Assembly: GCF_013488205.1 (NCBI RefSeq)
Contig: NZ_CP040908.1
Location: 2,023,876 to 2,087,875, forward strand
DNA: 64,000 bases
Direction: 5' to 3'
Source of the DNA: Empedobacter falsenii
GTDB lineage: Bacteria; Bacteroidota; Bacteroidia; Flavobacteriales; Weeksellaceae
Numbering within the stretch: position 1 is the stretch's first letter; each line of letters starts with the position of its first letter. Made by a program: the position numbers and the translations under genes. The notes under the pieces are model-generated. The model made no database searches, was not told where the DNA came from, and was given only the letters and a program-made list of their open reading frames with translations. This document shows, piece after piece, positions 52,875 through 60,146 of the stretch.

Positions 52875-53078
52875 TTAAAACAAATTTTCATTTTTGAATT
52901 TCTGCAACAGCAACGATAAACAAAAACTACTTAACGCTCCTACAAGCGAAAGTAAAATTGTTGAAATAACATCTTGCCATTGTATACTTGCATACATACC
53001 GCACATTGTTCCGCAAATCACACTATATTTTGTGTGATCGTGTGGCGGAATCGGATTCATCAACAGCATCATGATCAA
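52875..53078 (-). CDS. Small membrane protein, third gene of the DUF5675 operon
   Basis: 67 residues at most. Several ATG codons stand near the start (53078, 53072, 53069, 53060); the one at 53060 (MNPIPPHDHTKYSVICGTMC) is a good candidate. One or two hydrophobic helices cover about 30-58 (DVISTILLSLVGALSSFCLS), with a basic tail QKFKNENLF. It overlaps the end of the previous gene in another frame and precedes the terminator. Size, position after DUF5675 and topology recall phage holins, but this is inference. Confidence 0.55.
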   Translation of the reverse strand: MIMMLLMNPIPPHDHTKYSVICGTMCGMYASIQWQDVISTILLSLVGALSSFCLSLLLQKFKNENLF

Positions 53079-53271
53079 CCGTTAATTGACTTACAGCCGT
53101 TAAAACACCACCAGTAACAACCAAATATCCACCTAACTGTACCAATAATGTTGGTAATACAACAGGAGCGGCAATCAATACACCACCTATACTGGCAGCG
53201 ACTAATCCTATTGTTCGGATATGTTGAAATAATTTGGGTGTTGGTAATTGCAAACGTTCAACTATATTCAT
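53023..53271 (-). CDS. Small membrane protein (holin-like), second gene of the DUF5675 operon
   Basis: 82 residues. Two hydrophobic helices separated by a short turn (IRTIGLVAASIGGVLIAAPV, LPTLLVQLGGYLVVTGGVLT) follow a soluble start MNIVERLQLPTPKLFQH. The tail is acidic. Its ATG overlaps the stop of the DUF5675 gene (4 bases), so the two are coupled. It resembles small membrane proteins found near phage-derived genes. No proven function. Confidence 0.62.
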   Translation of the reverse strand: MNIVERLQLPTPKLFQHIRTIGLVAASIGGVLIAAPVVLPTLLVQLGGYLVVTGGVLTAVSQLTVDHDAVDESDSATRSHKI

Positions 53272-53672
53272 AGCGTTTGTTTTTGAATGTGTAAAAAAAC
53301 CTCTTCACCTCTCTGTAAATACTCATAAACAACCATTTTCAATCGTTCAAATGCTTTACGAGAGTCAATACCTTTTCCTTCTCCTTGCAGAGAAGTAACA
53401 GGAGCTATACATCCATTCAGCTCCTTCAGTGCATCATTCGCTGGATGAAACAAAATTAACGATCGATTCGGAACCAAATCGATCCATACATGCCACCCAA
53501 AACGTTGACTGAAACGTTTTTTAAGTGGATATTTACCTTCTGGAATACATGATTTACGTTTCAAATTATCATTCCATGGTAATTCAATTGTCATGCAAAT
53601 CAGTTGTTGCTGTAACCAAAGTTGTCCATTGGTTCCGTCAGATAAATACTTTCTTTTTAAAACTAAATCCAT
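53268..53672 (-). CDS. DUF5675 family protein
   Basis: 134 residues and no signal peptide. The blocks LWLQQQLICMTIELPWNDNL, SCIPEGKYPLKKRFSQRFGW and HVWIDLVPNRSLILFHPAND match DUF5675, a Bacteroidota/phage-associated family with an L,D-transpeptidase-like look and unknown activity. The Ile-Pro-Glu-Gly-x-Tyr motif is typical. It heads a three-gene operon with two small membrane proteins, a layout like a lysis or envelope cassette. A prophage remnant is plausible. Confidence 0.75.
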   Translation of the reverse strand: MDLVLKRKYLSDGTNGQLWLQQQLICMTIELPWNDNLKRKSCIPEGKYPLKKRFSQRFGWHVWIDLVPNRSLILFHPANDALKELNGCIAPVTSLQGEGKGIDSRKAFERLKMVVYEYLQRGEEVFLHIQKQTL

Positions 53673-54165
53673 TTTCTATTTTTTTTAGTTGTTATCTGGT
53701 TATTCATTTTGATTATTTAATTGATAAAACCGTCAATTCGAGTGGAATTCTGATAGAATTTCGTATCGAGAATAAGGTTTTAATAAATAAAAATATATTT
53801 TGAGTAAAATTTCTCTCAAGCTTGTTCTGAGTTTATCGAAGTATAATTTCAAAAAATAACTCGAACTCACAAATTTTAATTCAAAAGGAACAACAGATAT
53901 CATTAGATATTTTAATAATCGCCTATCCACTTCTGCATAAACTTTTCATAAAATTCTAATCTATTTCCATATTAAACAAATCACTGTAAACCATATGTCT
54001 TTTATAATCAATGAAAAACATTTTTATACATTTTTGTCATACAACAACAATTATTTTTAGAAAAATAGATCATTTTCTAAAAAAACTAAACAAATAAAAC
54101 CATCAGGAACAACAAGCTATTAAGTTCTATTTAATTTAATTCGACAACTAAAAAAAAAATGAAAT
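53673..54165. other. Intergenic region between divergent accessory genes
   Basis: About 490 bp without a convincing gene. It contains interspersed repeat copy B and a sequence TTCTGAGTTTATCGAAG typical of Bacteroidota intergenic repeats. Open frames here are short and lack coding character. Confidence 0.5.
53726..53781 (+). repeat. Interspersed repeat copy B
   Basis: Begins AAAACCGTCAATTCGAGTGG and ends TTTCGTATCGAGAATAAGG plus TTTT. Nearly the exact reverse complement of copy A at 21774-21828. Confidence 0.75.
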
Positions 54166-54360
54166 ATGAAAAAAAACAAACGAATTATCATTTATGCAAA
54201 AGACATACAAAATGCTACAGGAAGAAGTTATAGACAAAGTCTTCGTTTATTACAAAAAGCCAAAAACACTGTTGGTAAATCAAAAGAAGACATGTTAAGT
54301 ATAAGGGAATTCTGTGAGGTATACAACATTAATCCCCTCGATTTTCAAGAATCAATTTAA
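54166..54360 (+). CDS. Small protein of unknown function (HTH-like)
   Basis: 64 residues, strongly basic: MKKNKRIIIYAKDIQNATGR, SYRQSLRLLQKAKNTVGKSK, then EDMLSIREFCEVYNINPLDF. The middle resembles the helix pair of small Bacteroidota HTH proteins. It is followed after 13 bp by a second small HTH gene in the same direction. The pair may regulate the DUF6266/DUF5675 neighbourhood. Confidence 0.6.
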   Translation: MKKNKRIIIYAKDIQNATGRSYRQSLRLLQKAKNTVGKSKEDMLSIREFCEVYNINPLDFQESI

Positions 54361-54373
54361 AAACAAAAAAATT

Positions 54374-54646
54374 ATGAACGATAAAACTATATTCTCGGTT
54401 CAATGGTTCAATTCTATTATCAAAAAAATAGATGAATTAGAACAAGATTGGAAAAATAATATTATCCAATTCAGCGATTCCATTTTAATGGAAGAACATC
54501 AAGTAACAACCTTATTACAAATTTCAAAATCCACCTTACGAAGGTATTGCTTAAAAAAGTATTTTAACGTGTATCAAGTAGGCAAGCGAAACCTTTACTT
54601 ACAACACGATATTATCAGAGGTATTCTAACACATTTAGTCAAATAA
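54374..54646 (+). CDS. Small excisionase-like HTH protein
   Basis: 90 residues from ATG 54374 (MNDKTIFSVQWFNSIIKKID). The C-terminal half (EEHQVTTLLQISKSTLRRYC, LKKYFNVYQVGKRNLYLQHD) has the winged-helix pattern of the MerR-like/excisionase (HTH_17) group that Bacteroidota mobile elements often carry. It is downstream of a basic 64-residue gene and ahead of a clear terminator, and it supports a mobile-element origin of this zone. Confidence 0.68.
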   Translation: MNDKTIFSVQWFNSIIKKIDELEQDWKNNIIQFSDSILMEEHQVTTLLQISKSTLRRYCLKKYFNVYQVGKRNLYLQHDIIRGILTHLVK

Positions 54647-54651
54647 ATAAC

Positions 54652-54684
54652 AAAAGAGAAATAAATAGTTTATTTCTCTTTTTT
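54652..54684 (+). terminator. Terminator after the HTH pair
   Basis: AAAAGAGAAATAAA pairs with TTTATTTCTCTTTT around TAG, followed by T. Confidence 0.8.
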
Positions 54685-54720
54685 AATTCAAATTCTCTTT
54701 TAACAACATTTGAGATTAAG

Positions 54721-54749
54721 AGGAGGAGCCACTGTGTGGCTCAGGTATT
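54721..54749 (+). repeat. AGGAGGAGCC hairpin element, copy 1
   Basis: AGGAGGAGCCA and TGGCTCAGGTATT flank a short loop; GAGCCA and TGGCTC pair. The second copy is at 55321, exactly 600 bp on, and both are preceded by ACATTTGA-ATTAA sequence. Confidence 0.7.
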
Positions 54750-54846
54750 CCTTTTTTTTAATGTCACTTTTTACTTGACTAAAAAGTAACCAAAAAGACA
54801 AGGCTGTAAACCTCTCTACTAAAAATGTTCGCATTTCACCTCCTCT

Positions 54847-54862
54847 CTCAATACTAATATCT
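54847..54862 (+). repeat. CTCAATACTAATATCT element, copy 2
   Basis: Identical to the copies at 52810, 54918 and 55893. Confidence 0.75.
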
Positions 54863-54917
54863 CATCTCTAACATCTACTTTGTACATTTTACATACTACA
54901 TAATACAATTCTAATAT

Positions 54918-54933
54918 CTCAATACTAATATCT
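54918..54933 (+). repeat. CTCAATACTAATATCT element, copy 3
   Basis: Identical to the other three copies. It lies 29 bp before the six-unit 11-bp array. Confidence 0.75.
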
Positions 54934-54961
54934 ACATATCGATACACGAACACCGAACAAA

Positions 54962-55027
54962 CCATACAGAACGGATATACAATGGATACAGAATGGATAC
55001 AGAGCGGATACACAACCGATACAGAAA
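54962..55027 (+). repeat. Six 11-bp direct repeats (GGATACAGAAT type)
   Basis: CCATACAGAAC, GGATATACAAT, GGATACAGAAT, GGATACAGAGC, GGATACACAAC, CGATACAGAAA. The array is head to tail with no spacer. It parallels the 10-bp GGACAAATGT array before DUF6266 gene 1, but lies 1.1 kb rather than 70 bp from the gene. Confidence 0.8.
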
Positions 55028-55320
55028 AGTGTCATTTTCGATATACACCGATACAGGAATTTAACACTTTTTAACACTTAATTTCTCTAACCACAATAAA
55101 AACATAGGTTTTTGTTACGTTTATGTTCTAGGCTTAACGTTTTACGGATTTTGTCATTCTTAGCTTGTCTCAGAATCACATTCAATATGTCATTTCGAGG
55201 TATCGAGAAATCTTTTGTCACTTTTTTTATTCATAGCTTATGTATTCTAATTATCGGTATTCATATGTCTTCAGGTAGCTCATCCAAAAAAACATTTGAA
55301 ATTAAGAATTTGAAATTAAA

Positions 55321-55349
55321 AGGAGGAGCCATGATATGGCTCAGGTATT
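55321..55349 (+). repeat. AGGAGGAGCC hairpin element, copy 2
   Basis: AGGAGGAGCCATGATATGGC then TCAGGTATT. It matches copy 1 outside the loop, with the same GAGCCA/TGGCTC stem. Confidence 0.7.
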
Positions 55350-55559
55350 TTAAATAAATTATTTCCATAAAGTTGGCAACTCGCTCCACTCAGACACTCC
55401 AACTTTTTTATTCCAATAATTTAGAGTTGAATTGCATTTCGATTCTAAATCGTCGGATTTTTAACTCTTTTTTTAATATTCAAATTCATTTTTAACAACG
55501 AATTCCAAAACCGTCATTGCTGAAAAGTCGAGCGTCAATTCGGCGTAAAGAGCGTTAAA

Positions 55560-55680
55560 AATGATTTACTGTTCGCATTTTACATGCGAATGATTTAAAG
55601 CATTTAGCGAATAGTCGTTATTGACCGACTTGTAAGCACAGACTTGACGTTTTTGGTTCGTTTTTGCGTCAAGGTAAAAA
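55560..55680. ncRNA. Hairpin cluster, possible structured RNA
   Basis: TTCGCAT and ATGCGAA (about 55579-55597) form a tight stem. TTGACG and CGTCAA (about 55651-55676) form another around TTTTTGGTTCGTTTTTG. GC content is higher than in the flanks, and there is no coding frame. It may be an RNA or the footprint of a mobile element end. Weak evidence. Confidence 0.25.
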
Positions 55681-55892
55681 TGAACATATGTACCTAAGCT
55701 CCACTAACTCCTTTCAAGAAGGAAATTATCTCCTTGATTTTGTATATTTATCGTCTAAGTCTTCGATACAACGTTTTGCAAACGTCACTCTGACTGACGA
55801 ATCTAGTACCCTGAGCGAAACCGAAGGGTAATTCAGCTTGACAATTGGATTTTTAATACGTAATACTTTTTACAAACTACATTCTACAACCC

Positions 55893-55908
55893 CTCAATAC
55901 TAATATCT
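55893..55908 (+). repeat. CTCAATACTAATATCT element, copy 4
   Basis: Identical to the other three copies, next to a TACTTTTTACA tract. Confidence 0.75.
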
Positions 55909-56154
55909 AACATCTAATCCTCTATCTCATCTTTAGTCTTAAACTAAAAAAAACATACTACTTTTTACATTTTACATAATACAACTCTAAAACATCTAAC
56001 ATCTACTATTTACTTTCTACGCTCGCCAATCCCCTTCATCACCTACCAATTTCGTTCACGGCTCGTCAGGTTTCAATCACTTAAAGCTATTCAGTCTACA
56101 TTCGAATTGTTGCTGAACCAAATCAAATAAAGTTTAATTTAAAATCTATTAAAA

Positions 56155-56802
56155 ATGGGAAAAATTACAGATTCTCTTTTGTCGGGTACGCGAGGACGTA
56201 CAGGACGAATTGTTGTTTCGAATATCGAAGGAAATGAAATTTCTCGTATACGACCACGAAAATCAAACCGTATACCAACACCAAAACAACAAGTCATAAA
56301 AGACAGATTCAATTTTGCTGTGCAGTTTATACAAGGGTATAAAGCATTGGCTAAAACCTATTACGGAAAAAGAGCTGGTTTAAAATCGCCTTATAATCAA
56401 GCCATGGCAAATTTATTACAATCTATGCCTTGTAATATGGATACCTTAACCTTTTCTATTGATTATGATGCTATTCAATTCACAAAAGGTAATTTACTCG
56501 AACCACAACCTGTAAATGTTATTGCAGACGATCCACTATCGGTAACGATTACATGGACCAATAATGCAACAGAACTTGTGGATCAAAATGACACCTTGGT
56601 TATATTGTATGTAGAAGATGGGAATACAAAAGCACAATCAACGGTTGTACAAACAACTGTAAAACGCTCCGAAGAATCCTATGTACTACAATTTTTACCA
56701 AAATATCAAGGAACAGATATACATGTATGGATGAGTTTTTTATCCGTCATAAAACAAGACGCTGCACCGTCTGTTTATTTAGGTCAAATCACTGTACCTT
56801 AA
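56155..56802 (+). CDS. DUF6266 family protein, copy 2
   Basis: 215 residues. The N-terminal signature LLSGTRGRTGRIVVSNIEGN, then ISRIRPRKSNRIPTPKQQVI, and FNFAVQFIQGYKALAKTYYG align with copy 1 at 21021, though overall identity is low. The C-terminal half is a beta-sandwich (DPLSVTITWTNNATELVDQN, APSVYLGQITVP). There is no signal peptide. The basic N-terminal arm is conserved between the two copies and may contact nucleic acid or mediate assembly; that is inference. It is followed by its own terminator and then an AraC-like gene. Confidence 0.85.
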   Translation: MGKITDSLLSGTRGRTGRIVVSNIEGNEISRIRPRKSNRIPTPKQQVIKDRFNFAVQFIQGYKALAKTYYGKRAGLKSPYNQAMANLLQSMPCNMDTLTFSIDYDAIQFTKGNLLEPQPVNVIADDPLSVTITWTNNATELVDQNDTLVILYVEDGNTKAQSTVVQTTVKRSEESYVLQFLPKYQGTDIHVWMSFLSVIKQDAAPSVYLGQITVP

Positions 56803-56805
56803 TCA

Positions 56806-56835
56806 CTTCCCCTCTGCTTTTTGGAGGGGATTTTT
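56806..56835 (+). terminator. Terminator of DUF6266 gene 2
   Basis: TCCCCTC (56808-56814) pairs with GAGGGGA (56824-56830), followed by TTTTTG. Confidence 0.8.
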
Positions 56836-56911
56836 GTTTTTATTATAATTTATTGTATATTAGACAAATACATCTTTACTACAAGCATTTTCAATTTTAA
56901 TTTTTAAGCCT

Positions 56912-57733
56912 ATGAAAATTGAAGTATATGAAGAATATATCAAGTACCTGAACTTTTTTATTCATCGATATGGGGATGTAATCAAGAAAATTGAACCACA
57001 AGTCGAGGCAAAACAAGATATCCTAAACAAACAGTATATGCAAATGATAGAATATGCATTTGGCTTTATTCAAAAAATCAATTTGTTTGCGATACAAGAT
57101 TATCAATCACAACTGTTGTTTATTCCGCAATTAATCTTTTACTTCAATGATGTCTGCGAATGTCCTCGTCCCCCAACCCTATCCATAGATTTTAATGTTG
57201 ACATAGAAGCAATTTGCGAACTATTAAAAATCAATACACAAATCACTTATAATCAAAATCAATATTTTCCTTTTCTTATTGATATTTCAGGTTTATCAGA
57301 CGGTTACCATCATCTTGCAGGTTTTATCCACCGACACAAACAAAATGAATTTACTTATTACTGTGTTTCGATCCAAGTCAAAAGTCAAGAATTAAAGGGA
57401 AACTGGAAAAAGTTTTATCATATTCCCATTCAAAAACTCAAGTTAATTTACAAAGAATGCCTGCAAAAGAACCAAACACTTTATGCCTTTGCAACAGATA
57501 CGGAATTTACTTACTATGAAATTCAAAAAGGATTCAACTACTATTTCAACTGCTCCTTTACGGAATACGAACAGAAATTAAAAATGTTGAAAGCCTTAGA
57601 ATTGATCATGTTTACCAATGCTCCATTCAAAGACATTACCATTCAAAGTGGTTTCTCCACTTACAATACCTTAAAACGTACATTTGCGAAACACCAAATT
57701 CCTTTAAAAGAAATTCCTCGATTAATTATCTAA
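56912..57733 (+). CDS. AraC-like protein with degenerate HTH
   Basis: 273 residues, soluble. The first 200 residues are of unknown fold (FFIHRYGDVIKKIEPQVEAK, YFPFLIDISGLSDGYHHLAG). The last 45 (MLKALELIMFTNAPFKDITI, QSGFSTYNTLKRTFAKHQIP, LKEIPRLI) match the second helix-turn-helix of AraC proteins. A complete first HTH is not evident. It may bind DNA as a single-HTH regulator. It lies 109 bp after DUF6266 gene 2 on the same strand and may be its regulator. Repeat copy C starts 22 bp after its stop. Confidence 0.65.
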   Translation: MKIEVYEEYIKYLNFFIHRYGDVIKKIEPQVEAKQDILNKQYMQMIEYAFGFIQKINLFAIQDYQSQLLFIPQLIFYFNDVCECPRPPTLSIDFNVDIEAICELLKINTQITYNQNQYFPFLIDISGLSDGYHHLAGFIHRHKQNEFTYYCVSIQVKSQELKGNWKKFYHIPIQKLKLIYKECLQKNQTLYAFATDTEFTYYEIQKGFNYYFNCSFTEYEQKLKMLKALELIMFTNAPFKDITIQSGFSTYNTLKRTFAKHQIPLKEIPRLII

Positions 57734-57755
57734 AAAAATAAAACGCTTTATCAAT

Positions 57756-57812
57756 AAAACCATCATTTCGAGTGAAACTCTCAAAGAGTTTTGTATCGAG
57801 AAAAAAGGTTTT
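57756..57812 (+). repeat. Interspersed repeat copy C
   Basis: AAAACCATCATTTCGAGTGA then an ACTCT-AGAGT dyad, then TTTTGTATCGAGAAAAAAGG. Similarity to copy D extends about 17 bp further left (AAACG-TTTATCAATAAAACC). Confidence 0.8.
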
Positions 57813-57974
57813 GAAGTAATTCAAAATAAGAATAAACATTAAAAAAATTTAACTTAAGAATTCGTATTATTATATCGTTCAGCAAAATAGGATTAGTAAG
57901 ATTATAAATAACCTTATTATATAAAATATTGTAACATCTTCTAAATCAATCTTTTTAGAATAGAAAAGTAAATA

Positions 57975-59258
57975 TTATTCTTTAATCAATGCTAAATTAT
58001 CACTCTTTAATTTTATTTTCAACCAGTTATGCAATAGATTTTCATCAATTTCTTGTTCTGAATGATAAATCACTATTGGTTTTGCTTTTAAACTATCACT
58101 ATAATGTTGAATAACCCCAAAATAAACATAACGTATTGAAGGAAACAAGGATTTTATTTCACGTTCAGTAGTAGCATCTCCAATTTTTTTTTGCTCTATT
58201 TGTGTTTTTAATTGTTGTATTTGTAAATCTTTTTCTGTTACGTTTAGCTGATTTTTATTTATTTCACTTAATATTTCTTGTTTTAAATCACTATTATTTT
58301 GTCGAACAACTAAAGTTGTATTTTCTAAACCAAAATCCGCTAGCTTATTATTAAATTCTTTTATTTGTAAACTATCATATTTCTCTGTTAAAAATGCAAG
58401 TTCAATACGCTTTGGATTTGATCTAAAGTTTACATTTTTATAAATAATAGTTTTTCCTTTCAACTGAAACTCTTTTTGGATAAATGTATTTACGTTTTGT
58501 GTATATCTTTTTTCTTGTAATAGATTATAGGCTAGATAGAAGCTAGGTAAAATTAATAAAGACATCAAAACAGTTATAGTTAGTCGTACTTTTTTGTCTA
58601 GTGCAGGATTTTGGGTTTGTATTGGTTTGTATTTCAAATACTTCAATACCAAAAATGTAGATAAGGCAATAAAAAAACAATTTATACTATATAAATATAA
58701 TGCACCCGCTAAAAACTTAAAGTTGAGAGTTGCTAAACCAAAACCTGCTGTACACAATGGTGGCATTAATGCAGTAGCTATTGCTACCCCTGGTATTGGG
58801 TTACCTTTCTCAATTCTTGTTATTGATATAGCTCCTACGACACCTCCAAAAAAAGCAATTAGGACATCATAAATTGTAGGCGATGTTCTGGCTAATATTT
58901 CTGACTCTACTTCTTTAAATGGGCTTAAATAAAAATATAAACACGAAACTACCAATCCAGCTAATGTTGCAATAAACAAATTCTTAGTAGATCGCTTTAA
59001 TAGGGTAAAATCATAAGTAGCTAATGCAAAACCAGAACCTACAATTGGTCCCATTAAAGGTGAAATTAACATAGCTCCTATAATAACTGCTGTTGAATTA
59101 ACATTTAAACCTATTGAAGCTATCAAAATAGCACATGCTAAAATCCATAAATTTGCTCCTTTAAATGAGATATTACTTTGTACATCCTCTTTGACCTTAT
59201 TCTTATCTTCTTCTCCAATATGTAGATTGAGTAATTCGTATATTCTATTCATAGACAT
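57975..59258 (-). CDS. DUF389 membrane protein (TIGR00341-like)
   Basis: 427 residues. A short cytoplasmic start is followed by the DUF389 core with five to six helices: ILIASIGLNVNSTAVIIGAM, LISPLMGPIVGSGFALATYD, LIAFFGGVVGAISITRIEKG and IPGVAIATALMPPLCTAGFG. One more helix (about 225-243) is followed by a 180-residue periplasmic tail with a coiled coil (KNQLNVTEKDLQIQQLKTQI). The family is widespread and its function is unknown. It starts at ATG 59258. It is flanked by repeat copy C and a decayed transposase, so this block may have been acquired. Confidence 0.85.
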   Translation of the reverse strand: MSMNRIYELLNLHIGEEDKNKVKEDVQSNISFKGANLWILACAILIASIGLNVNSTAVIIGAMLISPLMGPIVGSGFALATYDFTLLKRSTKNLFIATLAGLVVSCLYFYLSPFKEVESEILARTSPTIYDVLIAFFGGVVGAISITRIEKGNPIPGVAIATALMPPLCTAGFGLATLNFKFLAGALYLYSINCFFIALSTFLVLKYLKYKPIQTQNPALDKKVRLTITVLMSLLILPSFYLAYNLLQEKRYTQNVNTFIQKEFQLKGKTIIYKNVNFRSNPKRIELAFLTEKYDSLQIKEFNNKLADFGLENTTLVVRQNNSDLKQEILSEINKNQLNVTEKDLQIQQLKTQIEQKKIGDATTEREIKSLFPSIRYVYFGVIQHYSDSLKAKPIVIYHSEQEIDENLLHNWLKIKLKSDNLALIKE

Positions 59259-59326
59259 TTTATTAATATTAATTGTCGTACTTCATCACTACGTAGGTAT
59301 TAAATATAATTATTTTAGTTTTGATT
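59259..59326. other. Short spacer before the transposase remnant
   Basis: AT-rich; nothing recognisable. Confidence 0.4.
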
Positions 59327-60120
59327 TTAGTATTTAATAAGGTGTTTTTACTTTAAATGAACATAAAGTCTATTTAGATTATAAAATTTTTCTCATTCCC
59401 CTAATTTTTGATTTAGATCGGGATCATTAGTATAGCTTAAAAGTTGATAGAACTCTTTTTTTATCAGTTAAATGAGATGGTTCAATTTTTCCATTTAACC
59501 AAGGTCTTCCTACTTTTATAAACCGGTGTCTCATTCTTAAATCTTAAACATACCAATGAAATTTTGATTGAAATTCATGTCCGTTATCTGTTTGAATTGT
59601 ATTAATTCTGAAAGGAAATTTATCTACAACATAATTTATGAAATCAATTGAACTTAATTGATTGTGCTTTTCATAGATTTTAAGCGCTCTAATTCGTGTA
59701 GCATCATCAATTGCTGTATATTGAAATCTCTTGATTTTATGGCCATTTGCATCTTGAAAAATTAGAAATTTAACATCAACCTGTACATGATGACCTGGTG
59801 TTTCTTTTTCGTATAAAATACTATGTATGGCTCTTCTAGTAACCTTCTGTCTAACCTACCCCTATTATTACGCTTTAGAATACGACAAACTCTTGATTCT
59901 TATATTAAAATATCATACTAATATTCTAAATACCAATTAATTCGTCAAGTCCTTATTTATGTTCTTTTCAAAGTTCTAATACTTTATTTACAATTTCTTG
60001 CTTGATATGATTGAGAAATATACGAAAAGTTAATTTCTTTCTGAGTAGACCTTCTTCTCCGTATTCATAATATTCCTATTTCCATTTATAACTACAGTTT
60101 GTTATCTGATCAAATAATCG
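59327..60120 (-). pseudogene. Decayed IS481-family transposase
   Basis: Read on the minus strand, several frames show parts of an IS481/rve transposase. The N-terminal part is EYYEYGEEGLLRKK and later RVCRILKRNNRGRL. The catalytic part is PGHHVQVDVKFLIFQDANGH, KIKRFQYTAIDDATRIRALK, FPFRINTIQTDNGHEFQSKF and GRPWLNGKIEPSHLTDKKEF. The end is EKFYNLNRLYVHLK. The DDE residues (Asp in VDVK, Asp in TDNG, Glu in GKIEPSH) are still there. In-frame stops interrupt it (after FHWYV, after LGE where Trp is expected, before KHLIKY), and frameshifts break the N-terminal third. It is non-functional. Terminal inverted repeats were not identified. Confidence 0.85.
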
Positions 60121-60146
60121 AGAATTAAAAATTCGAGTAAGTATTA

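Larger units (their letters stand above)
54685..56154. other. 1.5-kb non-coding, repeat-rich zone before DUF6266 gene 2
   Basis: No gene that I can support. It contains two AGGAGGAGCC hairpin elements 600 bp apart, a six-unit 11-bp array, three copies of the 16-bp CTCAATACTAATATCT element, low-complexity TACATTTTACATAATACA tracts, a compact hairpin cluster (55560-55680) and a TACCCTGAGCG...AAGGGTA palindrome near 55809. Such density suggests a recombination-prone or RNA-encoding region. Confidence 0.7.

Noticed and set aside
55112-55357. 81-codon open frame in the repeat-rich zone
   Set aside because: It runs through known-type intergenic repeats and the AGGAGGAGCC element. No start context and no protein-like pattern.
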